From NCBI RefSeq assembly GCF_021568905.1, contig NZ_JAKGSB010000001.1, positions 992,001 through 1,056,000 of the forward strand: DNA of 64,000 nucleotides. The letters are read 5' to 3'. The notes under the pieces were generated by a model that saw only the letters and a list, made by a program, of their open reading frames with translations, was not told the origin of the DNA and searched no databases. Source of the DNA: Zavarzinia marina (lineage in GTDB: Bacteria; Pseudomonadota; Alphaproteobacteria; Zavarziniales; Zavarziniaceae). Positions 44,126 to 55,772 of this stretch are shown here, one piece after another. Made by a program: the position numbers and the translations under genes. Numbering within the stretch: the first letter of the stretch is position 1; every line of letters starts with the position of its first letter.

Positions 44126-44734
44126 ATGAGGAAACGATCCGAAGCGACCAGACGGTCGGAGGCCAAGGAAGCGGCGCGCACCCGGATCCTCGGGGCCGGC
44201 GCCGCCCGCATTCGCGGCCAGGGGCTGGAGGGGGCGGCGATCGCGCCGATCATGCGCGATGCCGGCCTGACGCACGGCACCTTCTATGCCCATTTCCCCG
44301 ACAAGGACGATCTGGTGGCGGCCGCCTTTCGCCACGCCCTCTCGATCGGCCGCCCGGCCTGGACCGAGGGCGCGGATGCGGACTGGGACCACCGCCTGGC
44401 CCGCCTCGCCCGGCATTATCTGACCGAAAAGCACCGCGACACGCCGGAAGAAGGCTGCGCCTTCGCCGCCCTCGGCGCCGATGCCGCCCGCGCGCCCGAC
44501 GGCTTTCGCCATGTCTTCGGCGAGGAACTGGAGAAATCGGTCGAGGCGGTCGCGGCCCAGCCCGGGAACGGCCCCGATGCCGGTGCGCGCCGCGCCGACG
44601 CCATCCGCCTGCTGGCGCTCTGCATCGGCGGCATGACGCTGGCGCGCGGCGTCGGCCCCGGCCCGCTGTCCGACGAAATCCTGCGGGTCTGCCGCGATGC
44701 CCTCGCCCTCAAAGGAGAATCCGATGACCAGTGA
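44126..44734 (+). CDS. TetR family transcriptional regulator
   Basis: A 202-residue regulator with a TetR HTH ([20 protein letters not shown]) and a ligand domain. ATG 44126 follows the operator palindrome directly, which suggests autoregulation. Its 3' end overlaps a haloalkane dehalogenase gene by 11 bases, so the two are co-transcribed. It probably senses a haloalkane-related compound or a stress signal. Confidence 0.87.
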   Translation: MRKRSEATRRSEAKEAARTRILGAGAARIRGQGLEGAAIAPIMRDAGLTHGTFYAHFPDKDDLVAAAFRHALSIGRPAWTEGADADWDHRLARLARHYLTEKHRDTPEEGCAFAALGADAARAPDGFRHVFGEELEKSVEAVAAQPGNGPDAGARRADAIRLLALCIGGMTLARGVGPGPLSDEILRVCRDALALKGESDDQ

Positions 44735-45620
44735 ACTGGGCACCGCGCCCTTCGCCGAAAAGCGCTTCATCGAGGTGAAGGGCAAGCGCATGGCCTATAT
44801 CGACGAGGGCGAAGGCCCGGCCATCGTGTTCCAGCACGGCAATCCGACGTCGTCCTATCTATGGCGGAACGTCATGCCCCATCTGCGCGGCCTCGGCCGG
44901 CTCGTCGCCTGCGATCTGATCGGCATGGGCGATTCCGAGAAACTCTCCCCCTCCGGCCCAGACCGCTATCTCTACGAGGAACAGCGGGATCATCTCTTCG
45001 CGCTGTGGGACAAGCTGGACCTCGGCGATCAGGTGGTGCTGGTGCTGCACGACTGGGGTTCCGCCCTCGGCTTCGACTGGGCGTCCCGGAATGCGGCGCG
45101 GGTGCAGGGCATCGCCTATATGGAGGCGATCGTCGCCCCCATGCTGTGGTCGGACTGGGAGCCCGGCACGGCCCGCGTGTTCCAGGGTTTCCGCTCGGAG
45201 GCCGGCGAGGCGATGATCCTCGACGCCAATACCTTCGTCGAGCGGGTCCTGCCCGGTTCCATCGCCCGCACCCTCCGCCCGGAAGAGATGGCGGAATACC
45301 GCCGCCCCTTCCTCACCCCCGGCGAGGACCGCCGCCCGACCCTGAGCTGGCCGCGCAGCATTCCGATCGAGGGCACGCCCGCAAGCGTCACCGCGATCGC
45401 CGAAGGTTACAGCCGCTTCCTGGCGGAAAGCCCGATCCCGAAGCTCTTCGTCAACGCCGAACCCGGCGCCATCCTGACCGGCCGGTTGCGCGATTTCTGC
45501 CGGACCTGGCCGAACCAGACCGAAGTGACGGTCAAGGGCATCCATTTCGTCCAGGAGGACAGCCCGGACGAGATCGGCACGGCCGTGGCCGAATTCGTCG
45601 GGGGGCTGCGGGGAATGTGA
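44724..45620 (+). CDS. Haloalkane dehalogenase (HLD-II, LinB/DhaA-type)
   Basis: A 298-residue alpha/beta hydrolase. The nucleophile Asp is in [13 protein letters not shown] with the halide-binding Trp next to it; the second halide ligand Asn is in [10 protein letters not shown]. The acid Glu is in YMEAIVAP and the His is in GIHFVQED. It hydrolyses haloalkanes to alcohol and halide. AAAGGAG lies 7 bases before ATG 44724. A TetR gene is directly upstream. Confidence 0.93.
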   Translation: MTSELGTAPFAEKRFIEVKGKRMAYIDEGEGPAIVFQHGNPTSSYLWRNVMPHLRGLGRLVACDLIGMGDSEKLSPSGPDRYLYEEQRDHLFALWDKLDLGDQVVLVLHDWGSALGFDWASRNAARVQGIAYMEAIVAPMLWSDWEPGTARVFQGFRSEAGEAMILDANTFVERVLPGSIARTLRPEEMAEYRRPFLTPGEDRRPTLSWPRSIPIEGTPASVTAIAEGYSRFLAESPIPKLFVNAEPGAILTGRLRDFCRTWPNQTEVTVKGIHFVQEDSPDEIGTAVAEFVGGLRGM

Positions 45621-45688
45621 TCCCGCCCATCCGGCGCCTTCGGCGGCCTGAAGGGTGCCGGGGCCGCGCCTCGTACCGATTGCGCCGT

Positions 45689-45973
45689 TCAGACCGGCAA
45701 CGACGCCGCAAGACAGGCGAAGGTCAGCACGAGACAGATCCCCGCCAGCCAGAGCCACAGGCTCTGGCCATCGGAGAAACGCTGCTGGATGATGAGTTTA
45801 CGGGCTTCCTCTATGTCTTCGCCCGACATGGCGCCCTTCTTGAGAAGATCCTGAAGCGCCCGGAAATCCCGGCTCTGGGCGACAAGGTCGATCAACGGGA
45901 TGAAGAGAAAGATCGAGGCCGCCAGCGCGAAGACACCGGAAAGCCATCCGAGATTCAGGCCGATCCAGGACAT
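45689..45973 (-). CDS. Small two-TM membrane protein (XRE module)
   Basis: A 94-residue protein of unknown function. It has two hydrophobic helices (LNLGWLSGVFALAASIFLFI near the N-terminus and LWLWLAGICLVLTFACLAAS near the C-terminus) joined by a polar, charged loop with LLKKGAMSGEDIEEARKLII. The start overlaps the XRE stop by one base, so it is translationally coupled. I recognise no family. Confidence 0.65.
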   Translation of the reverse strand: MSWIGLNLGWLSGVFALAASIFLFIPLIDLVAQSRDFRALQDLLKKGAMSGEDIEEARKLIIQQRFSDGQSLWLWLAGICLVLTFACLAASLPV

Positions 45974-46794
45974 CACGCGGACAACGGCACGCCGAGCGAG
46001 CGGGCCACCTCCACGGTCAAGGGCACGGTCATGAAGTCGAACCTGTCGTCGCCCGTATTGGCCACATCGATGTGCGCGTGATCGCCGGCGACCACGACCT
46101 GCGGGGACGTCGAGACATTCGCCTTCGACGCGCGCCGCACCGTGCCGGGCCCGGCGATCGCCACGACGATCAGGCCTCGCTTGGCGGCGAGCGTGCCGAC
46201 CTGGCCGGGCGCGGCGGACCAGAAGCCGCATACGCCCCGATCGAACAGATTCGCCCTGCCCGACCGCGACGCGACGAGTCTGCCGATGGCGGCCCGTGTT
46301 TCCTCGAGTATGGGACCGCGTATCAGCGAACGGATCAGCGCGGTGCATATTTCGAGATTCTCGGTCTCGTCGGTCAACAGCAACGCCTGGTCGCCACCGA
46401 CCCGCTCCACCCAGTCCTCGATCGCCGGCAATTGCGGCGCATCCATCACGAACTTGACCCCGAGCGACGAAAGAAGCGGCCGAAGTTTCCGGTAGCTCGG
46501 CCCCTCCGGCATCTTCCCGCTCTCGATCTCGCTGATCTGTCCCTGCTTGAGACCGGCACGGTCGGCGAGTTCGGTCTGGGTGAGGCCACGGGTCTCTCTG
46601 GCGCGCCTCAGGACCACGCCGATCTCGATCGCCGCCGGGTCGAAGGTCTCGAAACCGAGCCCATTCGGGCGGTCCCGGATCGAATCCAGCATGCCCGCGA
46701 GATCGGTCGCGTTCCGCATCTCCTTGTCGTGCATGGGCAGCCGCGCCTTGCCGACCCGAGCGAGTCCGCGGTTCTTTCCGGCGATGTCGGTCAT
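45973..46794 (-). CDS. XRE-family regulator with novel C-terminal domain
   Basis: A 273-residue protein. An HTH (residues 58-95, VLRRARETRGLTQTELADRA, GLKQGQISEIESGKM) of the HigA/XRE type sits in the middle of the N-terminal half. A long C-terminal domain (residues 100-273) matches no family I know. AAGGA lies 8 bases before the ATG. It sits 11 bases after a 133-residue gene and just before the small membrane gene. The trio resembles a toxin-antitoxin or phage-type regulatory unit. Confidence 0.7.
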   Translation of the reverse strand: MTDIAGKNRGLARVGKARLPMHDKEMRNATDLAGMLDSIRDRPNGLGFETFDPAAIEIGVVLRRARETRGLTQTELADRAGLKQGQISEIESGKMPEGPSYRKLRPLLSSLGVKFVMDAPQLPAIEDWVERVGGDQALLLTDETENLEICTALIRSLIRGPILEETRAAIGRLVASRSGRANLFDRGVCGFWSAAPGQVGTLAAKRGLIVVAIAGPGTVRRASKANVSTSPQVVVAGDHAHIDVANTGDDRFDFMTVPLTVEVARSLGVPLSA

Positions 46795-46805
46795 GACGGC
46801 ATCCT

Positions 46806-47207
46806 TCAGGTCAAAGACAGGACGCGCGGCTCAATCACTCGGGTCCACCACATTTCGGGATCATCGTCGGGATAGCGATAACAGGCCGAGATCGCACAGA
46901 TCCTGATCGATCCGTCACTCCGCAGGCTGGCCGCGAATGCGAGCGACGGCGTATCCGGGAGCCGGTAGACGTTCCAGTCGTCCGTCATTTTCCACAGAGC
47001 GACATTCGCGAGATAGTCGATCATGGCCTTGGCGGACTTCCGTTTGAGCTGCACCTCCAAATAGTCCAAAACGAAACTTCGAAGACGGGATTGAGCCGCA
47101 CCGTCCCCGACGGCGAGCGCCGCCTTTCCGGCGTCGTTCCAATCCGGCGCGAAAGCGCCGAGACGGCCGCTGTGGTCGACGAAATATTCGATCGAGACCC
47201 GGCTCAT
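46806..47207 (-). CDS. Hypothetical small protein, possibly RelE/HigB-like
   Basis: A 133-residue protein, start ATG 47207 with GAGGG upstream. It has no clear family hit by eye. The second half reads VALWKMTDDWNVYRLPDTPS, then SIRICAISACYR, which recalls the strand order of HigB/RelE toxins (an LR-type patch and a final Y/H-R motif). Since it precedes an XRE gene, a toxin-like role is possible but unproven. The palindrome at 47219-47236 lies 12 bases upstream. Confidence 0.55.
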   Translation of the reverse strand: MSRVSIEYFVDHSGRLGAFAPDWNDAGKAALAVGDGAAQSRLRSFVLDYLEVQLKRKSAKAMIDYLANVALWKMTDDWNVYRLPDTPSLAFAASLRSDGSIRICAISACYRYPDDDPEMWWTRVIEPRVLSLT

Positions 47208-47218
47208 CACGCCCTCAA

Positions 47219-47236
47219 TATAATGAATTCGTTATA
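47219..47236 (-). promoter_or_regulatory. AT-rich near-perfect palindrome at the XRE module start
   Basis: TATAATGAATTCGTTATA is symmetric except for one pair. It is strikingly AT-rich in a GC-rich region and probably covers a -10 element and the XRE operator. Confidence 0.55.
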
Positions 47237-47254
47237 AAACACAAGCCCGCCGAC

Positions 47255-47366
47255 CGATCGCCCTCAGAACCGATCGCCCTCAGAACCGGTCGCCCTCGGA
47301 ACCGGTCGCCCTCGGAACCGGTCGCCCTCGGAACCGGTCGCCCTCGGAACCGGTCGCCCTCGGAAC
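47255..47366. repeat. Seven tandem 16-bp repeats
   Basis: Seven contiguous 16-bp copies: two of CGATCGCCCTCAGAAC then five of CGGTCGCCCTCGGAAC. There are no spacers, so it is not a CRISPR array. It lies between the XRE module and the MmcQ gene. Confidence 0.9.
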
Positions 47367-47665
47367 TTGCCATCGTCCCCGGGCATTCGGCCACGCCCCC
47401 AGATTGTATCGAAGAACGCGGTCCCTGTCAGAATTCGAACATGCAACGCGGCGGCCCCAGGTCTCGACCGCGACGGTGATCGTCCCCGCCCTGTCGACGG
47501 ACGCGACGCCGAACGGCGTGCGCGTCGCCCGGACCTCGCCCGGCCGGATGGAGACCCGGGTCGCCGTTGCGCGTGCCGGGCCGCTCGCGGAAGATACGGG
47601 CACGGATCGCGACGGCGGCACCATGCCGATGGTCCGACATGACGGAAGGAGTCCCCTCGACGATC
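47367..47665. other. Gene-poor stretch after the 16-bp repeats
   Basis: About 300 bases with no assignable gene. A minus-strand frame (about 47385-47624) has mostly GC-rich third positions, so it could be the remnant of a gene whose 3' end was replaced by the repeats, but it has no known domain. Nothing else is evident. Confidence 0.4.
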
Positions 47666-48010
47666 ATGACCCGCGACGACTTCAACCACTTCTGCGCCAG
47701 CCTGCCGGCCGCGAGCCACGTGGTGCAATGGGGCGGCTCCGACGTCTGGAAGCTGGGCGGCAAGGTCTTCGCCATCTGCGGCCTTCACGGCGGCGTCACC
47801 TTCAAGGTCTCGGAAACCGCCTTCGAGATCCTTCGCGAAATGCCGGGGCTGCGCCCCGCCCCCTATCTCGCCTCGCGCGGCCTGAAATGGATCCAGCACC
47901 ATGGGAAACCGGGCCTCGGCGACGAGGACCTGCGGCACTATCTGACGGAATCATACCGCATGATCGCGGCGGCCCTGCCCCGCAGGACGCGGGCGGCACT
48001 GGGGCTGTGA
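47666..48010 (+). CDS. MmcQ/YjbR family protein
   Basis: A 114-residue MmcQ/YjbR protein with a CyaY-like fold. The start MTRDDFNHFCASLPAASHVV and the later ICGLHGGVTFKVSE and YLASRGLKWIQ are typical. The family has a double-wing DNA-binding-like fold, but the function is not established. ATG 47666; an upstream ATG (47639) is an alternative. Confidence 0.88.
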   Translation: MTRDDFNHFCASLPAASHVVQWGGSDVWKLGGKVFAICGLHGGVTFKVSETAFEILREMPGLRPAPYLASRGLKWIQHHGKPGLGDEDLRHYLTESYRMIAAALPRRTRAALGL

Positions 48011-48135
48011 GGGCCGGCACGGCGGCCGGCATCAAGGGCGACCCTGCACCAGTCGCTTTATGCGCTCGACCGCCGTCTGGCGAAAGCCGGCCCGACAACC
48101 GGCACGCCCACCCGTCGGCTCGGGTGACCTCCCGC

Positions 48136-49716
<1,581 letters not shown>

Positions 49717-49871
49717 GGCGGGCAAGCTACTGTCAAGCGACAGCGCCGTAAACGGCGATTTTCGGCGCCCTGCCCCACCCGATCGGCAAAGGACGGAATC
49801 GGCATCCCATGGTCTCATCCGTGGGGTTTGGCCCTGGCCTCGCCCCACGTCGCCCACGGCCCGCCCAGACG

Positions 49872-50342
49872 TCAGGCACCGGACGCCATCACCACCCGAT
49901 AGGCCGCGACGGCGGCCCGCAGATCGGTGAATTCGGCGCAGCCCGCCGGGCACAGGCGGCCCAGGGCCGCGAGCTGTTCCTCGGCCTTTTCGATCCGGCC
50001 CTGACCGAGGAACACCGAACCCAGGCGCGCGCGGGCTTCGAGATGATCCGGCGCAAGGGCGAGAGCCCGCTCGAAATGGCGCTTCGCCTCGCGCAGATTG
50101 CCGAGTTCCTGGAAGGAACGGCCGATCAGGCTTTCGAGATCGGCGCCCTCGGCGCCGGCCACCATGGCGGCGCTGAGGTGGCGGATGGCGGACGCGTGGT
50201 CGCCGGCGGCCGAGGCGGCCTCGCCGAGGGCGCGGTGGCCGGCGGCGGGATCCGCGATCTCGGCGGCGAGCGCGCCGGCGGAAAGGTCGAGAACCGCCAG
50301 GCTGAAGGCAAGGCCGGCGGCGGTGAGAAGCGATTTGAACAT
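49872..50342 (-). CDS. Secreted TPR protein 1 (paralogue pair)
   Basis: A 156-residue secreted protein: signal peptide [20 protein letters not shown], cleaved near GALAA. It has about three TPR motifs ([20 protein letters not shown], then [20 protein letters not shown]). It ends with a CPAGC cysteine pair followed by [13 protein letters not shown]. Paralogue of the gene at 50563-51042. Role unknown. Confidence 0.75.
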   Translation of the reverse strand: MFKSLLTAAGLAFSLAVLDLSAGALAAEIADPAAGHRALGEAASAAGDHASAIRHLSAAMVAGAEGADLESLIGRSFQELGNLREAKRHFERALALAPDHLEARARLGSVFLGQGRIEKAEEQLAALGRLCPAGCAEFTDLRAAVAAYRVVMASGA

Positions 50343-50462
50343 GATGTGGTCCTCGGGGATCTGGGGGAGGATCGCGGCCATCACGGCCGCGACATGAGAG
50401 GACCCTACCCGCCGCCCCGGTCCCGCGCTGTTCCACCGGGAACAGGGCCGGGCCCGGGACAT

Positions 50463-50503
50463 GAAAAAAGCCGGCAGCGACGCCCATCGGCATCGGCCGG
50501 CCC
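50463..50503 (-). terminator. Intrinsic terminator after TPR gene 2
   Basis: On the minus strand a hairpin with arms around CGATGCC/GGCGTCG (one wobble) flanked by CCGG is followed by TTTTTT (50464-50469). It ends transcription of the second TPR gene before the first. Confidence 0.6.
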
Positions 50504-50509
50504 GATCGT

Positions 50510-50546
50510 CCGGACGGCGCGGGGGGATGAGGGCCGCGCCGTCCGG
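50510..50546. repeat. Strong 13-bp inverted repeat downstream of TPR gene 2
   Basis: CCGGACGGCGCGG (50510-50522) and CCGCGCCGTCCGG (50534-50546) form a perfect 13-bp stem with an 11-base loop. No T run follows; it may be a 3' end stabiliser or attenuator. Confidence 0.75.
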
Positions 50547-50562
50547 AAGCGATGGTTGGAGA

Positions 50563-51042
50563 TCAGCCGGGATTGGCGGCCTTATAGGCGTCGATCGCCG
50601 CCTTCAGTTCGTCCAGCTCCTCGCAGCCGGTGGGGCACACGCGCCGCAGTTCGACCAGACGGCCCTCGGCCTTTTCGAGCTGCTTCAGCTCGAGGAAGGC
50701 TTCGCCCAGATATTCATGGGCGCCGCGGTGGTCCGGATCCAGCTCCAGGGCGCGCCAGTAGTGCTTCCTGGCTTCGTCGTAGTTGCCGAGCTTGCGGTTC
50801 GAGAAGCCGAGCAGGTTTTCGGCATCGGCGCTGTTCGGATCGGCCTCGACGGCGGCGGTCAGGTGACGGATCGCGGTCCTGTAATCCTTGGCGTCGACGG
50901 CGGCCTTGCCGGCGGCGTAATAGTCGGCGGCGGCGGGGGCCGGTTCGACGGTCTCGGTGCCGGCCGCGAGCGCGACGCCCGAGATGCCGACGGTGACGAG
51001 GGAGAAGGCAAGGCCGAAAGCGGCGAGCGGCGACTTGATCAT
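50563..51042 (-). CDS. Secreted TPR protein 2 (paralogue pair)
   Basis: A 159-residue paralogue of the protein at 49872-50342: signal peptide ending near GVALA, then three TPR motifs (FSNRKLGNYDEARKHYWRAL, EYLGEAFLELKQLEKAEGRL). It ends in CPTGCEELDELKAAIDAY, the same CPxGC signature. The pair probably arose by tandem duplication. The cysteines could form a disulfide; the partner is unknown. Confidence 0.8.
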   Translation of the reverse strand: MIKSPLAAFGLAFSLVTVGISGVALAAGTETVEPAPAAADYYAAGKAAVDAKDYRTAIRHLTAAVEADPNSADAENLLGFSNRKLGNYDEARKHYWRALELDPDHRGAHEYLGEAFLELKQLEKAEGRLVELRRVCPTGCEELDELKAAIDAYKAANPG

Positions 51043-51167
51043 GGGGTTAGTCCTTCGCTTGGGGAATTGCCTCGAAGCCGGTCCGGCCTCGAAGTCGAGA
51101 GAACCCTATGCCCTGGACCGGCGCCTCGTTGTTCCCCGGGGAACAGCCGGTGGAACGGGTGGCGCCG

Positions 51168-52787
51168 TCATGCCAATGCCGTAAAATGCGCCCCCCAGGG
51201 CTCGAGCACCAGAAGTCCGTCGCGCCGCACGCCGCCGAAACCGTGCCCAGCCAGATCCTGCCCCATGGGCAGGCCCGCCACCGGCACCGACAGCGCCTCG
51301 TCGCCCAGGTTGAACAGGCAGAGCACGCCGCCGTGATCGTTCCGCCGCTCGAAGGCGAGCAGCGCGGGCGGTCCCGCGTGGAACACCATGCGACCGGTGC
51401 GGAACACCGGATGGCGCTTCCGCCAGTCCAGGAACTGGCGCATGCGGTTGAGGGGCGAGCCCGGCTCGAAATCCTGGGCATCGACGGCATGGGCGCGATA
51501 GTCGTCCGGCAGGGGCAGCCAGGGCTCGACGCGGCTGAAGCCGCCGTGCTCGCCCGCCGCCAGCCAGGGCATGGGCGCGCGGGCCCCGTCGCGCCCCTTG
51601 AAGGCGGGATAGAATTCGACGCCGTAAGGGTCGCGCAGGCGTTCGAAGGGAATGTCGGCATCCGGCAGCGCCAGTTCGCTGCCCTGATAGAGGCAGACCG
51701 AGCCGCGCAGACATGCCAGCGCCGCCTGAAGCGTGATGGTGAAACCCGGATGGTTCCGCCCCTGGTGCAGCCGGGTCGGCGAGCGCATGAAGTCGTGATT
51801 GTCGAGGGTCCAGCACGGATGGCCGTCGCCCGGCGCATGGCCCAGGATCTCGGCCAGGGACCGGATCGCGGCGCCGTCCAGGTGATGGGCCCAGAGCAGC
51901 CAGGAGCCGTAGGCGAGATGCAGCCGGCCGGGCGCCGTGTAGGCACGGTGAAGACGTCCCCCGTCCCGCTCCTCCAGCTCGCCGAGAAGGACGCGGTCGC
52001 CGAATTCGTCGGCAAGTGCGCGCAGGCGCTCGACGAAGGCGAGCGTTTCGGGCCGGCCGATGTCGTAGACGTGTTCCTGGAAGAAATAGGGGTTGAAGTT
52101 CATGCGCGTGCCGCCGACCGGTTTCGCGGCCGGCGGATTGTCGCGCAGGTCGAGGTCGTGGATGTAGAAGGGACAGGCGTCGAGCCGGAAACCGTCGATG
52201 CCGAGGTCGAACCAGAAGCGGCAGGTGTCGAGCAGCGCGTCCTGCACCGCCGGATTGCGGCAGTCGAGATCCGGCTGGGACGCCAGGAAATTATGCATGA
52301 AATATTGGTTGCGGCGCGGTTCCCACTGCCAGGACGGGCCGCCGAACAGCGACAGCCAATTGTTGGGCGGCGTGCCGTCGGGCTTGGGATCGGCCCAGAC
52401 GTACCAGTCGGCCTTGGGATTGCTGCGCGAGGCGCGGCTCTCGCGGAACCAGGGATGACGGTCGGAGGTGTGGCTGAGCACCTGATCCATCATGACCTTG
52501 AGGCCGAGGTCGTGGGCCCGGTCGATCACCTGCTTCACGTCGTCGAGGGTGCCGAACAGCGGATCGACCGCCTTCATGTCCTCGATGTCGTAGCCGAAGT
52601 CGCGCATGGGGGACTTCTGGAACGGCGAAATCCAGATCGCATCGACCCCCAGCCGCGCGACATAGTCCAGCCGCTCCGCGATCCCCCGAAGATCGCCCAC
52701 GCCATTGCCCGACGTATCCATGAAGGAGCGCGGATAGATCTGATAGATCACCGCGCCCTGCCACCAGGGGGTCTCCCCTGCCGCCAT
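51168..52787 (-). CDS. GH13 alpha-glucosidase/amylase family protein
   Basis: A 539-residue glycoside hydrolase, family 13. Region motifs are DQVLSHTSD (I), GFRLDACPF with the nucleophile Asp (II), LLGELEE with the acid Glu (III) and LDNHDFM (IV). The opening WWQGAVIYQIYPRSF is typical of oligo-1,6-glucosidases and trehalose hydrolases. ATG 52787 follows GGGGAAGGGGG; the GTG at 52808 is less likely. There is no signal peptide, so it acts in the cytoplasm. Confidence 0.9.
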   Translation of the reverse strand: MAAGETPWWQGAVIYQIYPRSFMDTSGNGVGDLRGIAERLDYVARLGVDAIWISPFQKSPMRDFGYDIEDMKAVDPLFGTLDDVKQVIDRAHDLGLKVMMDQVLSHTSDRHPWFRESRASRSNPKADWYVWADPKPDGTPPNNWLSLFGGPSWQWEPRRNQYFMHNFLASQPDLDCRNPAVQDALLDTCRFWFDLGIDGFRLDACPFYIHDLDLRDNPPAAKPVGGTRMNFNPYFFQEHVYDIGRPETLAFVERLRALADEFGDRVLLGELEERDGGRLHRAYTAPGRLHLAYGSWLLWAHHLDGAAIRSLAEILGHAPGDGHPCWTLDNHDFMRSPTRLHQGRNHPGFTITLQAALACLRGSVCLYQGSELALPDADIPFERLRDPYGVEFYPAFKGRDGARAPMPWLAAGEHGGFSRVEPWLPLPDDYRAHAVDAQDFEPGSPLNRMRQFLDWRKRHPVFRTGRMVFHAGPPALLAFERRNDHGGVLCLFNLGDEALSVPVAGLPMGQDLAGHGFGGVRRDGLLVLEPWGAHFTALA

Positions 52788-52904
52788 GCTGCCCCCTTCC
52801 CCGCTCACCCCGACTTCCCCCCGGGGTCCCGCGTGCGATGGTAGGGGCGAGCGGGATACCGTCCAACGGCGTTCGTCCCCAGCTTTGGGACAGTCGTTCG
52901 AAAC

Positions 52905-54170
52905 TCAGCCCGGATTTCGGCCGAGCGCCGCGACGAAGAAGCCGTCGGTGCCATGGGCGGCGGGATCGAGCGCGATGCCGAGGCGGCCACCGCTGATGCC
53001 CGGCGGCAGCGTTTCGTGGTCGAGTACGGTGAAATCGCCGTGGCGGCCTAGAAAGGCTTCCACCACATCCTCGTCCTCCTCGAGGAAGAGCGAACATGTG
53101 GCATAGACCAGGCGCCCGCCCGGCTTCACCAGGCGCGCCGCCGCATCGAGGATGCGGCCCTGCAGGCCGGCCAGTTCCCGCACGCGCTCGAGGGTCACGT
53201 TCCAGCGCGCCGCCGGATTGCGCCGCCAGGTGCCGGACAGGCTGCACGGGGCATCGACCAGCACCCGGTCGAATGCCCCGGCCTCGCGGTCCAGCAGATC
53301 GTCGGTGATGACGGCGCGGGTGACGAACCCCTCGATCCCGGCCCGCGCCAGGCGCGGCATCATGCGCGACAGGCGCCGCTCCTCGACGTCGAGGGCGAGC
53401 AGACGCCCCTGCCCCGCCATGTCGGCGGCAAGGGCCAGGGTCTTGCCCCCGGCCCCGGCGCAGAAATCGGCGACGGCCATGCCGGGCCGCGCGTCGCAGG
53501 CGAGCGCCACGAGTTGCGAGCCTTCGTCCTGGACCTCGATCCGGCCTTCGGCGAAGGGGGCCAGGCGGCCCAGCCGCTCCCGCCCGGCGACGCGGACACC
53601 GGCAGGCGCGAGTGCGCAGGGCTCGACGCTCAGGCCGAGGGCCGCGAGTTCCGCCATGGCGCCCGCCCGGTCGATCTTCGCCGTGTTGACGCGAAGATCC
53701 AGGGGCGCGCGCCCGGCCATGGCGGCGACGGCCGCCGCGAGGCGCGTGCCGAAACGGCGCAGCAACAGGGGATGCAATTCCTCGGCATAGTCGCCCGCCA
53801 CCCAGGGCGGGGCCGGCCGCGGATCCGAGAGGGCGGCGAGGGCCGCGCGTTCCGCATCGCTCAGGGGGGCCGGGGCATGGCCTTCGCCCGTCGCCCAGGC
53901 CGCCACGGTTTCGGCATCGGCGGCCCCGGTCAGGACCGCCGCCGCCATGGCGAGGATGCGGGGCGTATCGCCGCCGCCGGTCAGATGGATCAGGGCCCCC
54001 CGTCGCCGCACCGCGTACCAGACCAGGGCGGCGATGGCGGCCCGGTCTTGCTTGCCGGCATAGCGCCGGGCGCGGAAATAGCGGTCGACCACCTGGTCCG
54101 CCGCCTCGCCGCGCGCGCCGATCTCGGCCAGCAGTTCGATCGCGGCCGACAGCCGCGCGGCGGGACGCAT
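52905..54170 (-). CDS. RsmB-type 16S rRNA (cytosine-C5) methyltransferase
   Basis: A 421-residue m5C methyltransferase. An NusB-like N-terminal domain (residues 1-125) precedes the SAM domain with VADFCAGAGGKTLALA. The two catalytic cysteines are in DAPCSLSGTWRRNP and YATCSLF. It targets C967 of 16S rRNA if it is RsmB; the exact site is inferred. It is 23 bases after guaB in a common alphaproteobacterial order. Confidence 0.88.
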   Translation of the reverse strand: MRPAARLSAAIELLAEIGARGEAADQVVDRYFRARRYAGKQDRAAIAALVWYAVRRRGALIHLTGGGDTPRILAMAAAVLTGAADAETVAAWATGEGHAPAPLSDAERAALAALSDPRPAPPWVAGDYAEELHPLLLRRFGTRLAAAVAAMAGRAPLDLRVNTAKIDRAGAMAELAALGLSVEPCALAPAGVRVAGRERLGRLAPFAEGRIEVQDEGSQLVALACDARPGMAVADFCAGAGGKTLALAADMAGQGRLLALDVEERRLSRMMPRLARAGIEGFVTRAVITDDLLDREAGAFDRVLVDAPCSLSGTWRRNPAARWNVTLERVRELAGLQGRILDAAARLVKPGGRLVYATCSLFLEEDEDVVEAFLGRHGDFTVLDHETLPPGISGGRLGIALDPAAHGTDGFFVAALGRNPG

Positions 54171-54193
54171 GGGGTCCTATCGGGCGCGCGGGA

Positions 54194-55735
<1,542 letters not shown>

Positions 55736-55772
55736 CTAGCGGTCAGACGCAGGCCCGCCATGCGCCGAGCGG

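Noticed and set aside
47255-47366. CRISPR array
   Set aside because: The 16-bp units are contiguous without spacers and no cas genes are nearby.
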